Shown in pieces: positions 9,683-22,800 of a DNA stretch of 64,000 nt (position 1 is the first letter of the stretch; every line of letters begins with the position of its first letter). Position numbers and translations under genes: made by a program. The notes beneath the pieces were generated by a model. That model was given only the letters and a program-made list of their open reading frames with translations, was not told the DNA's origin and ran no database searches. Origin of the DNA: Skeletonema tropicum (taxonomy: Eukaryota > Bacillariophyta > Thalassiosirophyceae > Thalassiosirales > Thalassiosiraceae); assembly GCA_037178625.1 (NCBI GenBank), contig CM074129.1, positions 1,736,001 through 1,800,000 on the forward strand, written 5' to 3'.

Positions 9683-12600
9683 TGTCGAGTTTTCGTCCAG
9701 TCCTCCCACGCACTTGCGAATAGATTGTGTTACTTTCGATGTTCTGTTTTGTGATGTGTTAGTTGTGGTCGCCCGTGATTTTTGAATTGAAATTGGGATA
9801 TGATTTTAACATGCGATCTTCATCTCCTTTAAAAGTAATGAAAGAGTACAGCTGAAGAGAGATGCATAGATGCAAAGGAAGCGAAAAATGAAAGCACCTA
9901 CAGTCGTTTTATCTAAGTATCGCAGTACTCTATCTTTTAACATCTATCTTTTCTATTCTAATAGCTCCAACAAACAATTCTGTCAACCAATTCTCTTCAA
10001 TAATCTTTTACCTTAGACTTGAAGCAGCTCACTTCTTACTCTTACTGCCAAAGACCTTTACCCCTCAATTTCTTCTTTTCCTCCTTCCCTTTCGACTTCT
10101 TGCTTCCTCCCTCTCCCTTGCCCTTTCCCTTATCTTTCCCTTTCAATTTTGGTTTCTCGGTGCTTGCATTCATCTCCTGAAGCTCCTTCGCCGCCTCATC
10201 AGCTTCAGAGTCTTTCCAACCATCGACAATTTCACCTTGCACATCATCGTGCTTGCTTGGGAAAGCACTTTCACTGACGCCTTGCATTTCTGGATTTGAT
10301 TTGACAGAAATCACCAAGTCATCTGTGTCATCATAGCTGCCAGATGTGCACTTATTAGTGCCGGGAGTACCACTACCATACATCAAATTCACACGCACAG
10401 CTTGGAGTCCTCCTTGGGGCAACACAAAGTTTCTTGACACAGTTTGGGACTGTCCCCCTGGGCAAGGAAGACGGGCCCCAATCTGATTCCAGACAGGATT
10501 GGCAGCATTACCTGCATAGTAAAAGTCAATGTAGTCGCTGGATCCAGAATCCCAGCACCATACATTAGCAGTAATAGTCACTTCGTCACCCTCAGTCAAG
10601 TCGCCCGAGCCACCATCTGCTCTCGTGACAACAATCTTGTCGATAGATTCGTCACTATGATAGGATCCATAGTTACCATCATTACAAGTGTTCAAGGTGT
10701 TGGGCGTATTGAGTTCATTGCCATTGGTGATAGTTCCTCTGCCATCTAGGAGACCAACTGAGTCACACGAAGAACCATAAGAACATTTGGGAGCACCAAG
10801 GCCAGAATCGTATGAAGCTGTCTGAGGTCCACTTGGACCACCAGTGGGCGGAATGGGAGTTGGGGGAAGTGTAGGCGCTGGAGTCGGGGGAGGAGTTCCA
10901 CTCGCCGACTTCACAGCAAAGATCAAATCATCGTGATCGTCGTAGCTTCCATTGGAGCAAGTGCTTGGAGAACCACCGTAACGGAAGTTGACGCGAATAG
11001 ATTGGTTGGCGCCTGATGGAAGATCGAATGCATGCCTAATTGTTTGTGCCCCACCACCGGGACAAGTGATGGTAGTCAAGGGTTGCCAGTCAGGACTAGA
11101 GGCATCACTCGACAGGAAGAGATCCGCATGGTCTGACGCACCTGAACTCCAGCACCAAAGCTTCACAGTCACATATGCGCGGCCACCCTCCACAATGAAG
11201 TCACCAGAAGGAAGTGGATTTCCCACGGCATCAAGATCACCTGCGGTAACAGTAATCTGATCGATTGATTCATCGGAATGATAAGATCCGCTGTTACCGT
11301 CATTACATGCTTGTCCAAACTTGTTGGTATTCGAAGCGTTGGTTTCTGGGCCATTGGTCATACTTCCTTTACCATCGAGAAGAGCTAGCGAATCGCACGA
11401 GGAACCCGCATTGGCACACCTAGGAACCCCATATGCCGAATCATAAACTGCGTCCTGTGCGACCGCATCGTCTCCACTTGTAGGAGGAGGAGTAACGGGC
11501 ACTGTTGGATTGGGAGTTGGTGGAGTGGTAGGCTGCAAAAAAATATGTGTGAAAGATCAAACAAAAGAGTCGGTTAGAAAACGAATCATTGCTATTCAAA
11601 CAAAAGATCTGTTTGATACTTCATGACTACTTACTGGAGCTGTCGGAGGGTTTGTTGGTGGAGCAGTTGGTGGCGCTGTGGGAGGATTAGTTGGTGGCGC
11701 TGTAGGAGGATTAGTCGGTGGTGCTGTGGGAGGGTTTGTTGGTGGTGCTGTCGGAGGATTCGTTGGTGGTGCAGTTGGAGGAGGGGTGCTTCCTGTAGTC
11801 GGAGGAGGGGTGATAGGCGGAGGAGTAGGAGGAGGTGTGGGGTCACTTGGACATGAAGATCCAAATGGTTTCGTTTCAGTACTCCCAAATGAGCCCCCTC
11901 CTGCTACCACCGAACCACCGTACTTGACACTGTAATTTCCTGAGCCATAACCGCAGCAAATGCCGTCTCCCCAAGAGTCCTGTAGTGTAGTGTACACAGC
12001 CACAAGTTAGTTAAAGTTTAATGAAAGGGCACGGAAAACAACACAGAAAAATCTTCACTTACATTGATTGTGAAGTCATATTGTCCTTCATCAGCGCAGA
12101 CATTTTTTGAGTGTGGCGTGTTAGCGGCACTGTATGAACCACCGGACATAATCACGCCAGCAGATCCGCATTTATCAGTGACCGTCCAAGTCGTTTCCGA
12201 CGGATAGTTGTCAGTGACTAGATCTACCTCAATTCGTGTTTGAGAGCCTGGACAAGGACTCAATTCACATACCCCTGTAGGTTCAATGCATAGCCCACTT
12301 TGGCCTGGTTCATCGCATGTCTTTTGTACATTGTCGCACGTATCAGTAATTTCATTACAGGTGTCAATTGTACAGGCAAGTCCATCGTCACAAGATACTG
12401 CAGGACCACGCCTACACTTTCCAGCAACGCAAGTTTCAACACCGTTACAAAATACGCCGTCATCACATTCAGAATCCTGTTCACAATCCTCACCGAGAAG
12501 AAATTGGACATGATCCGCGAACTCTTGCCTATCAATTCGAGTTCCCTGGTTGCTGCCCCCAGTTGCAGAGCATCCTCCATGGGTGTGGACTCCAATCGCA

Positions 12601-14082
12601 AGTCCTGTCTCCTCGTGAATCACAGGGGATCCGGAATTTCCTCCCTGCATGATATACATGTTTGATAAGAGAATGAGTGTTAGTAATTTTGACGTTTATG
12701 AGGAAGAAAGAAACAAAAGAATAGTGCAGCAATTCCCATACTACTTACAGTGGTGTCCGGAACATATCGAAGATATGACGATCCGATAGTTGTTAATGCA
12801 CCAACGTGAGTCTTTTGCGACTGGCTGGCAACATCTGCAACACCGTAACCGGTGATCCTAATGTTGTTTCCCGATGTTGTCGATGGGACAGTACCAAGGT
12901 TGAACCAGCCACATCCGGGTGTTCCACATTTCTCACTCTGTCTAACTCCGGGGAGCTTTTGAGTGATTGAGTTGGGTAGGAATCGACCAGCCCCCCAATC
13001 GTTCCCGACGCCTCCATTCACACCTTGGTATGTAGAGACGTCAACTGCGTATTGGTCTTCAGGGGCTGCACTTCCGGTACCAAAGACGAAGTGGATACGA
13101 GTGCTTGATGTTGGAGTTCCACAGTGCCCGGCCGTGATAAACGCGTCCTCGCTAATCAGCCAGGCAGTGCATCCTCCATTGTATCTGCCCATGCGGTAAT
13201 CAGTTGAAGGAACGCGGTCATCAGTGGTTCCACAGATAGACTCACCGATAAGTTCATCCTTGCAGAGACCCACGTTGACATTGGATACCTCCACTCTTGA
13301 AGTGTCGCCACCACCGCGGACGCTTCCTGAAGAGGATAGCTCGACGCTGACCGAGCTGCCATCAAAGACGGCTGAGAAGGCATTTGAGGAGAGATCGTTG
13401 GCAGTGATGACTTGTGTGGCAGTGTCGCCTACGATTGTGATTGTCGCCCCAGCGGCGAGCTCAGAGCCCGATAGATCGAGTTGGATCCATGGCGCTTGGT
13501 CAATCGAGATGACGGTGGTAGCGGTTTTTGTGTCTCCAGAATTGTAGGTGTACGGATGCGTCGATTCACAGAATGTTGTGTACCGAGCATCAGCGAAGAG
13601 GGACGACTTGGCGGCCGCCGAGAGGAGGAAGAGGAGTTGATTGAAGTGTAGCTTCATGACGATGATGCTAGAGAAGTAGTAAGATATTATTCTGGAAGCC
13701 AGCTCGTTAATGTTGGTTCAAGTCTTCTTTTTATGAGATCGCTATGAAGGAGTGAGCGGTGAGCGGCTCCTCAGCTGCTTTTTTTTGTCACGAGACTCTT
13801 TTCTTTCACGGTCGGTCAGTCATTATTTTTATAGTCACTTTGTGTCACTTCAACAGTCATTTTCAATGAGGCTTGTCCAATTTGTCTTAATTTGGTCTTA
13901 ATTTGGTCTTTCCGGCACTCGCAAGTCACGCTTTAGGAAAACGGGACGAAAACGGGATCTGCAGCTATTTTTGAGCTCATACCCAATCTCATTGAAGGAG
14001 TGTTCCCATCTACACAGTCTCTGTCTAAATAATAAGATGGTGTCCATTCTTTTATGTGCCCTGTTGTCCCGTCTCCTAAGTA
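9566..14082. repeat. Tandem duplication, copy 1
   Basis: This block matches 17819-22310 in the same orientation at an offset of about 8,257-8,260 bp, with very few differences. It contains the 5' end of the 140-residue gene and the whole trypsin-like gene with its upstream region. A few bases of the duplicated sequence resume at 17437, beyond the transposon inserted at 14083. Confidence 0.93.
10042..13657 (-). CDS. Secreted trypsin-like multidomain protein, copy 1 (four exons)
   Basis: Exons 12749-13657, 12063-12644, 11635-11979 and 10042-11532 join in phase 0 at GTAAGT...CAG sites, giving 1,108 residues. Residues 1-24 are a signal peptide. The S1-type triad is His178 (ITAGHC), Asp220 (VGNDWGAG) and Ser307 (GGNSGSP), the last created by the first splice. 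Exon 2 continues with a Cys-rich module (CEQDSECDDGVFCNG...CTIDTC), resembling that of the metalloprotease at 6282, then a Trp/Gly/Cys segment (DSWGDGICCGYG) split by intron 2. Exon 3 encodes PPTNPPTAPPT repeats. Exon 4 encodes two copies of a ~170-residue beta-rich domain (YDSxxGxPxC...CNDGNxGSYHSDESID...GSYDDxDDL) and a Lys-rich tail (KGKGKGEGGSKKSKGK). Inferred: an extracellular serine endopeptidase tethered by repeat domains to wall or matrix. All catalytic residues are present. Nearly identical to copy 2. Confidence 0.9.
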
Positions 14083-17000
14083 GAGTGTCCGCTTAATTTG
14101 TAACAAATTTGTAATAAATTTGTAATACATTTGTAGTTGCAAATTTGACGAGTTTTGTGTGTCCACAAAGCTCTCCAAATTTGCAGTCAGTCACTCTCAG
14201 ATTTTTGGGGGCTCGACGAATTCCTATATAGGAAACAGTCGAATACCATCACATCATCATCTATCTCATCGACATGCAACATCGGCCACAAGTAGTACGC
14301 CTCATAGATACAAAGATACGTCATATACTACGTGAACTATGTCAGGACGTAGGCGACGTCGTCAAGATGCCGACGACGAAGACGAGGAGGAGATACTTCA
14401 ATTCACGCCGCGAGGTATCTTGGGAGTATCGAGATTCTAGCTCTCTGTCACCAATTGAGAGGATGGAGCAAGCTATGCATTATCGCGTTGCTGCCAATAT
14501 GATAGAGTTGTCTACTCAACTCCTTCTTCTTATTGCCGCCCTATTCGCTCGTATTCGAATTTACAAGTGCTGATCGATTCATGGAGTGTTTGTGGAGATA
14601 GAGCGATGTGGCCTCCCAACGCCAGAAGGGGAGACGAGGGATGGAAAGCTACCACCAGCAGGGTGATTTGGAGCAGAGGGATTGGTCGAGGACATGAGGA
14701 GAACAGGCTTGGAGATAAAATGGACTGGCCATTATTTATGAGCACATCTATTTTATGGACGGAGCGATCGGGATATCGTGTCCAGAACAGAGAAAGACGC
14801 TGAAGATGGTCTTAGCTTGGAGACAGCTGCTCAGAGCTGCTCAGTGACGTGTCCGAATTTAGGGCGCATTTTAGGGGGCAATATATACATACGGAGGAAT
14901 TGGTATGAATACAAATTTGTAGGTTTTTGTACAATGGAAGTAGGCCCTTTCAGTTTTTGGATGCGGCATCTTTTTTCATCCCACAACTCACAAATCGGCA
15001 ACCCATCATGACCATCACGTTGGGCCGCCAAGCCATAGCACGATCAATTAGGATTCTACCACATCATCAAGCTATGTTCTAGATCAGTTTTTAACGTAGA
15101 AAACGCTCATGTAGTCGGCAGGTTACGAAATCAAGAACCTACAGACGTATCGGCGGCTATATCTAAGGCATCCATTTTTGGTCTATTTTGGTGGAGGTGG
15201 TTAATATCGTCGACGAGGACATGCAATATTCGATTCACAAGGCCCCCACAGCGCTCTCTGCTCTATATTGATATCGATGACCGATGTGGGTGGTCAAAAT
15301 GTCATGGTATCTGCCTCGGAATCACTGCTAGGCCATGTCTTGAGGGTGTAATATTTTCGTCATTGTGAACAGATTCACGTGTGCGCACAAAACCTCGATT
15401 GGGTGGCATCAACGTTTGCAAGGACACATAATATCACAGTCACATGACCAAACAATTGATATAACGTCTAGTTACCATGTGATAATGCAAGACCAAAGTC
15501 ACCTTGCTCTTTTTTATATGCTGCAGCCTGTACCATATTATTATCAACATGTAATCTAGCAGACAAGGTAAGTGCTTGTGTGAAAGTTGCGTCTACTATG
15601 ATAATACAATCATTAAAATAAGAATAAATATATATATAATAGTTTTATGATGTTATTATGATGTTGATTGTTGCATAGGTCGACAGGAAGACACATGTTA
15701 CACCCCAGATGCATCAAATAGACTCTCTTTTCTTCTAGCTGACAAACCTCCTTAGATAATGTCACCACATCCTCCCTCCAGTGCAGTACTTCTCAACAAA
15801 AGATATCCACCATCGTTCGAAATTAATAACTTCTACCGGCGGTTGCGTGTATTGTTTGTTTGACACCCTATTCATCTCTTATAACAGCAGATTGGTTCCA
15901 GGTTGATGCTTCATCTAAAGCAGAATGCCGCCTACTTGCCTCGATGATAACAATGCAATTACCGACTAATTTCGAAGAGAAGACACAGTTATCAACACTC
16001 ACATTGCCGCTGCTACTGAAGCTGAGCAGTAATCATCCGCTATCTCAGATTGATTGTAAGCTTTTTGTCCACTGAAGCCGTAGTATTGCGAGTGAGGATG
16101 AAAGGAGTTGCATCAGAAGACATCTTCAATGAGAGCATATCGACAGTAGAATTCCACTTGGGAGCACAGCATGCTGTTGCAGTCCTGATCATTATCCCCT
16201 CCGTCAAAATACAATGCCCTCCCTCACGTGTTGTATACGTAAAAATTACTGACACAAGCTACCACAACAAGCTACCACAACAAGGCCAGATTGTCACCTG
16301 AACTGCACCACCCGGAGACGAGACGACCCTACATCCATCAAAACCAATATATTGTCGTATTGTCAACATCTTCACGCTCTATTTGTTGTATTATCTCCAC
16401 ACCCCTCCCTATTGATGTTGTGCAGTAATTGTGCGGTAAGCCACGCAGCGCCGTGGAACAATCAAGCGGTCTCGTATCGGCGCTTTCTGACGGATTAAAG
16501 AGGAGCCGGCTCGACAACTATTGTTTCATCATCACTTCTATCGAATCGGATAGTAATGGGAGAGTGCTTACGGCCTGAATGTCCTCTGTTCATGAGGGGG
16601 GCGGTGCTGTTGTTGCATCTGCATCAAAATAACGGTCACTTCGTGTAGGCGACACCCAAAATAAAGGCTACGAGTGCTATCACCGTGATTCCTTCACATC
16701 ATGAGGTCATATCGGTCCACTGAGGGCATCGCCGCTGGCTGTTGGTTATGCTGACCCCCGTTCCGCTCCATACCATAGCCGCTGCCGTCGCCATGGTTCT
16801 GGCGTGCGAAGTGATCGAAATTTGAAAAGTGTGTGAAACGGCTAGAAAAATGAGAGACGGGGCGCCCCGTTCCCCGCTGGAGTGACCCACGCAAAATGTG
16901 CCGCATCCAAAAAATAATGGATAGGGCCCCCCATTGTCACAAAATTTGTGGTGATGGACAGTCGAGACGGGTGTCTTCACTCCTCAGGTGTGATGGTTCG

Positions 17001-17434
17001 ACTTGCTACCGCCCCTGTCATTCTTTTTTGGTTGTTCATCCAACCAATGCACTCATTGTTGTGTGTGGGTTTTTTGGCATCGGTTGTCTAGATAGTTTTA
17101 AGCGTCCCACTCCCCACCCTTTGACCAAGCGGGGTATCGAAAACATCTTCGATGTTCCCGTCTTGCATCTAGGGGTGTGGGTTCGCATCGTAGATTTAAA
17201 CCCACACATGTTTGGCACCACATCCACAGTCTCTCTGTTGTTGTCTGGAAGGTTGTATCGGACCACCTCACTGTATCCCTTGAGTGCAGGGAAGTCAGAG
17301 GCGATGACGAGCAAGAACCTAGGTCCAGTGCTCGCACTTGAACAAAAATTTGTAATTTGAGATTTTGCAAATTTGTAAGCCATGCTTACAAATTGTGAAA
17401 AAATTTCGTACAAATTTGCCGTGTGTGGACACTC
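14083..17434. mobile_element. 3.35-kb TA-flanked element inserted in duplication copy 1
   Basis: TA at 14081-14082 and at 17435-17436 bracket a segment whose ends are inverted (GAGTGTCC and GGACACTC). Both ends are followed internally by many AATTTGTAA-type subterminal repeats. TA duplication is typical of Tc1/mariner-like elements. No transposase was recognised inside. One short basic ORF begins at 14339 (MSGRRRRRQDADDEDEEE) and soon breaks, and the rest (14.6-17.3 kb) shows only short ORFs with no clear coding signal. Probably a decayed or non-autonomous copy. Copy 2 of the duplication shows no insertion at the equivalent site. Confidence 0.75.
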
Positions 17435-17441
17435 TAGTATG

Positions 17442-17697
17442 TTGATTAACAGCACCAACCCGACATTTGTGTGTTTCGTGGGCATGAGATTGTTATGCAG
17501 CGCATGAACGCGCATGCACGCGTATGGACGCCCACGCACGCTATGGACGCCTTAATGTACCTACGCCAATGAACGCTGGACGCCATGATGTACGCCATAC
17601 GCCATGAACGCTTGAAAGTGATGTTTCGGACGCCATGGCTAGTTACCATTGATACACAATAAGGGTAAAGGGCATAACAATCATTATTGTTAATCAA
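17442..17697. repeat. Short element with ACGC-rich degenerate repeats and inverted ends
   Basis: TTGATTAACA (17442-17451) and TGTTAATCAA (17688-17697) are perfect inverted ends. Between them, 17500-17620 is made of imperfect units such as CGCATGAACG, CGCATGCACG, CGTATGGACG and CGCCATGA. No coding potential. It may be a small non-autonomous element or a minisatellite; no target duplication was assigned. Confidence 0.45.
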
Positions 17698-17818
17698 AAT
17701 TGCATGAGTTTATATTAGTGCCGGATCGCGATTTTAGTACTAGCAGATCACCATACTTAGTACGTAGGAATTTAAATCTACGTGTGAATTTAAAAAACCC
17801 CTTTGCGGAGTGCTGGAC

Positions 17819-17940
17819 TTGTTTGACAGCTCTCATGATTTCGCCACCAAGAGTATCTGACTTGCCACTTGAGGGAATGAGCTTGACCAGCCTTTCGTAG
17901 TCTTCTGGTTAAGTCGATGAGAAGCTCATTGTGGAGTGTT
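17819..17940 (-). pseudogene. 5' fragment of the 140-residue gene, duplication copy 2
   Basis: Matches 9566-9690, with point changes that include a new stop near 17907 and a small insertion beyond 17960. The rest of the gene is missing, because the duplication breakpoint falls inside it. Confidence 0.7.
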
Positions 17941-18298
17941 CGTCCAGTCCTCCCATGCACTTGCGAATAGGAATATATAACAGAAAGATTGTGTTATGAT
18001 GTTCTGTTTTGTGATGTGTTGTGGTCGCCCGTGATTTTTGAATTGAAATTGGGATGCGATGATTTTAAGTAACATACTATCGCCTTTCAAAGTAATGAAA
18101 GAGTACAGCTGAAGAGAGATGCATAGATGCAAAGGAAGCGAAAAATGAAAGCACCTACAGTCGTTTTATCTAAGTATCGCAGTACTCTATCTTTTAACAT
18201 CTATCTTTTCTATTCTAATAGCTCCAACAAACAATTCTGTCAACCAATTCTCTTCAATAATCTTTTACCTTAGACTTGAAGCAGCTCACTTCTTACTC

Positions 18299-21200
18299 TT
18301 ACTGCCAAAGACCTTTACCCCTCAATTTCTTCTTTTCCTCCTTCCCTTTCGACTTCTTGCTTCCTCCCTCTCCCTTGCCCTTTCCCTTATCTTTCCCTTT
18401 CAATTTTGGTTTCTCGGTGCTTGCATTCATCTCCTGAAGCTCCTTCGCCGCCTCATCAGCTTCAGAGTCTTTCCAACCATCGACAATTTCACCTTGCACA
18501 TCATCGTGCTTGCTTGGGAAAGCACTTTCACTGACGCCTTGCATTTCTGGATTTGATTTGACAGAAATCACCAAGTCATCTGTGTCATCATAGCTGCCAG
18601 ATGTGCACTTATTAGTGCCGGGAGTACCACTACCATACATCAAATTCACACGCACAGCTTGGAGTCCTCCTTGGGGCAACACAAAGTTTCTTGACACAGT
18701 TTGGGACTGTCCCCCTGGGCAAGGAAGACGGGCCCCAATCTGATTCCAGACAGGATTGGCAGCATTACCTGCATAGTAAAAGTCAATGTAGTCGCTGGAT
18801 CCAGAATCCCAGCACCATACATTAGCAGTAATAGTCACTTCGTCACCCTCAGTCAAGTCGCCCGAGCCACCATCTGCTCTCGTGACAACAATCTTGTCGA
18901 TAGATTCGTCACTATGATAGGATCCATAGTTACCATCATTACAAGTGTTCAAGGTGTTGGGCGTATTGAGTTCATTGCCATTGGTGATAGTTCCTCTGCC
19001 ATCTAGGAGACCAACTGAGTCACACGAAGAACCATAAGAACATTTGGGAGCACCAAGGCCAGAATCGTATGAAGCTGTCTGAGGTCCACTTGGACCACCA
19101 GTGGGCGGAATGGGAGTTGGGGGAAGTGTAGGCGCTGGAGTCGGGGGAGGAGTTCCACTCGCCGACTTCACAGCAAAGATCAAATCATCGTGATCGTCGT
19201 AGCTTCCATTGGAGCAAGTGCTTGGAGAACCACCGTAACGGAAGTTGACGCGAATAGATTGGTTGGCGCCTGATGGAAGATCGAATGCATGCCTAATTGT
19301 TTGTGCCCCACCACCGGGACAAGTGATGGTAGTCAAGGGTTGCCAGTCAGGACTAGAGGCATCACTCGACAGGAAGAGATCCGCATGGTCTGACGCACCT
19401 GAACTCCAGCACCAAAGCTTCACAGTCACATATGCGCGGCCACCCTCCACAATGAAGTCACCAGAAGGAAGTGGATTTCCCACGGCATCAAGATCACCTG
19501 CGGTAACAGTAATCTGATCGATTGATTCATCGGAATGATAAGATCCGCTGTTACCGTCATTACATGCTTGTCCAAACTTGTTGGTATTCGAAGCGTTGGT
19601 TTCTGGGCCATTGGTCATACTTCCTTTACCATCGAGAAGAGCTAGCGAATCGCACGAGGAACCCGCATTGGCACACCTAGGAACCCCATATGCCGAATCA
19701 TAAACTGCGTCCTGTGCGACCGCATCGTCTCCACTTGTAGGAGGAGGAGTTACGGGCACTGTTGGATTGGGAGTTGGTGGAGTGGTAGGCTGCAAAAAAA
19801 TATGTGTGAAAGATCAAACAAAAGAGTCGGTTAGAAAACGAATCATTGCTATTCAAACAAAAGATCTGTTTGATACTTCATGACTACTTACTGGAGCTGT
19901 CGGAGGGTTTGTTGGTGGAGCAGTTGGTGGCGCTGTGGGAGGATTAGTTGGTGGCGCTGTAGGAGGATTAGTCGGTGGTGCTGTGGGAGGGTTTGTTGGT
20001 GGTGCTGTCGGAGGATTCGTTGGTGGTGCAGTTGGAGGAGGGGTGCTTCCTGTAGTCGGAGGAGGGGTGATAGGCGGAGGAGTAGGAGGAGGTGTGGGGT
20101 CACTTGGACATGAAGATCCAAATGGTTTCGTTTCAGTACTCCCAAATGAGCCCCCTCCTGCTACCACCGAACCACCGTACTTGACACTGTAATTTCCTGA
20201 GCCATAACCGCAGCAAATGCCGTCTCCCCAAGAGTCCTGTAGTGTAGTGTACACAGCCACAAGTTAGTTAAAGTTTAATGAAAGGGCACGGAAAACAACA
20301 CAGAAAAATCTTCACTTACATTGATTGTGAAGTCATATTGTCCTTCATCAGCGCAGACATTTTTTGAGTGTGGCGTGTTAGCGGCACTGTATGAACCACC
20401 GGACATAATCACGCCAGCAGATCCGCATTTATCAGTGACCGTCCAAGTCGTTTCCGACGGATAGTTGTCAGTGACTAGATCTACCTCAATTCGTGTTTGA
20501 GAGCCTGGACAAGGACTCAATTCACATACCCCTGTAGGTTCAATGCATAGCCCACTTTGGCCTGGTTCATCGCATGTCTTTTGTACATTGTCGCACGTAT
20601 CAGTAATTTCATTACAGGTGTCAATTGTACAGGCAAGTCCATCGTCACAAGATACTGCAGGACCACGCCTACACTTTCCAGCAACGCAAGTTTCAACACC
20701 GTTACAAAATACGCCGTCATCACATTCAGAATCCTGTTCACAATCCTCACCGAGAAGAAATTGGACATGATCCGCGAACTCTTGCCTATCAATTCGAGTT
20801 CCCTGGTTGCTGCCCCCAGTTGCAGAGCATCCTCCATGGGTGTGGACTCCAATCGCAAGTCCTGTCTCCTCGTGAATCACAGGGGATCCGGAATTTCCTC
20901 CCTGCATGATAATATACATGGTGGATAAGAGAATGAGTGTTAGTAATTTTGACGTTTATGAGGAAGAAAGAAACAAAAGAATGGTGCAGCAATTCCCATA
21001 CTACTTACAGTGGTGTCTGGAACATATCGAAGATATGACGATCCGATAGTTGTTAATGCACCAACGTGAGTCTTTTGCGACTGGCTGGCAACATCTGCAA
21101 CACCGTAACCGGTGATCCTAATGTTGTTTCCCGATGTTGTCGATGGGACAGTACCAAGGTTGAACCAGCCACATCCGGGTGTTCCACATTTCTCACTCTG

Positions 21201-21917
21201 TCTAACTCCGGGGAGCTTTTGAGTGATTGAGTTGGGTAGGAATCGACCAGCCCCCCAATCGTTCCCGACGCCTCCATTCACACCTTGGTATGTAGAGACG
21301 TCAACTGCGTATTGGTCTTCAGGGGCTGCACTTCCGGTACCAAAGACGAAGTGGATACGAGTGCTTGATGTTGGAGTTCCACAGTGCCCGGCCGTGATAA
21401 ACGCGTCCTCGCTAATCAGCCAGGCAGTGCATCCTCCATTGTATCTGCCCATGCGGTAATCAGTTGAAGGAACGCGGTCATCAGTGGTTCCACAGATAGA
21501 CTCACCGATAAGTTCATCCTTGCAGAGACCCACGTTGACATTGGATACCTCCACTCTTGAAGTGTCGCCACCACCGCGGACGCTTCCTGAAGAGGATAGC
21601 TCGACGCTGACCGAGCTGCCATCAAAGACGGCTGAGAAGGCATTTGAGGAGAGATCGTTGGCAGTGATGACTTGTGTGGCAGTGTCGCCTACGATTGTGA
21701 TTGTCGCCCCAGCGGCGAGCTCAGAGCCCGATAGATCGAGTTGGATCCATGGCGCTTGGTCAATCGAGATGACGGTGGTAGCGGTTTTTGTGTCTCCAGA
21801 ATTGTAGGTGTACGGATGCGTCGATTCACAGAATGTTGTGTACCGAGCATCAGCGAAGAGGGACGACTTGGCGGCCGCCGAGAGGAGGAAGAGGAGTTGA
21901 TTGAAGTGTAGCTTCAT
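18299..21917 (-). CDS. Secreted trypsin-like multidomain protein, copy 2 (four exons)
   Basis: Exons 21009-21917, 20320-20901, 19892-20236 and 18299-19789, all phase 0, encode 1,108 residues with the same signal peptide, triad (His178, Asp220, Ser307), Cys-rich module, Pro/Thr repeats, paired beta domains and Lys-rich tail as copy 1. Splice sites are conserved; intron 1 is 107 bp instead of 104. Both copies appear functional. The near identity of coding and intron sequence indicates a very recent duplication or continuing gene conversion. The upstream region (21,918-22,300) is also duplicated, so regulation is probably shared. Confidence 0.9.
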
Positions 21918-22310
21918 GACGATGATGCTAGAGAAGTAGTAAGATATTATTCTGGAAGCCAGCTCGTTAATGTTGGTTCAAGTCTTCTTTTTATGAGATC
22001 GCTATGAAGGAGTGAGCGGTGAGCGGCTCCTCAGCTGCTTTTTTTTTGTCACGAGACTCTTTTCTTTCACGGTCGGTCAGTCATTATTTTTATATTCACT
22101 TTGTGTCACTTCAACAGTCATTTTCAATAGAGGCTTGTCCAATTTGTCTTAATTTGGTCTTTCCGGCACTCGCAAGTCACGCTTTAGGAAAACGGGACGA
22201 AAACGGGATCTGAGCTATTTTTTGAGCTCATACCCAATCTCATTTAAGGAGTGTTCCCATCTACTTTGCACGACGCTCTCTCTAAATAAGATGGTGTCCC
22301 GTCTCCTATA

Positions 22311-22800
22311 TTTGATTGACCGGCCCAGGGCACAAAAGAATCTGGACCGGCCGGCCGACGCGACCAAGCCAAAAGTTATTTGTACGTAAAGCTGATTCAA
22401 TTTGGAAATCGAAACAACGAAACTATCACTATGGGGGATCCTACAAAAGCCCAGACCCAAGCACCCACTACACACAAATATTCGGGAGAACGGTTTGTAA
22501 GGCAAACGGCTCAGCAGGACTAGCTGCCATTCAAGCACTCTATGAGAGCAACAATGGCCCGATAACAGCGTCGTCACTTAATGATGACCAAATTTCATAT
22601 TTATTGTACAGTACAGGTGGCAGATCTACTTCACAAAGAAGTAGCTCTCAGTCGACTCAAGAGTCTTCTCAGCCATTCACAGATGCTTTTCTTTTTCACC
22701 CGGCACAAACGGGCCAGAATTCAAAATACCAGTGACACGTAGTTTACCGTAGCACAGAAATAACCTAAAGCCCCACACATACGCTTGTCCTGTATCCTAT
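22311..22800 (+). other. Degenerate region with short ORF and a shared upstream motif
   Basis: An open frame at 22316-22735 encodes a Ser/Thr/Gln-rich product with no recognised domain; the neighbouring frame is also open in part. Related sequence lies at 47,540-47,745, including the Ser/Gln coding stretch (tctcagtcgactcaagagtc) and the downstream motif AGCACAGAAATAACCTAAAG. This is probably a broken copy of a gene 5' region rather than an active gene. Confidence 0.35.

Larger units (their letters stand above)
17819..22310. repeat. Tandem duplication, copy 2
   Basis: Same-orientation copy of 9566-14082. The trypsin gene exons are almost unchanged. Differences seen include a third-position change near 19750, a 3-base insertion in intron 1 (20908-20913) and small indels in the upstream region (22,030-22,290). 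Confidence 0.93.

Noticed and set aside
11623..11935. Gly/Val- and Trp/Arg-rich plus-strand ORFs at 11623-11935 and 19880-20192
   Set aside because: They are antisense shadows of the Pro/Thr repeats in exon 3 of the trypsin-like genes.
15860..16300. Possible transposase exon inside the 14.1-17.4 kb element
   Set aside because: Frames are short on both strands with no DDE-type spacing or recognisable motif.
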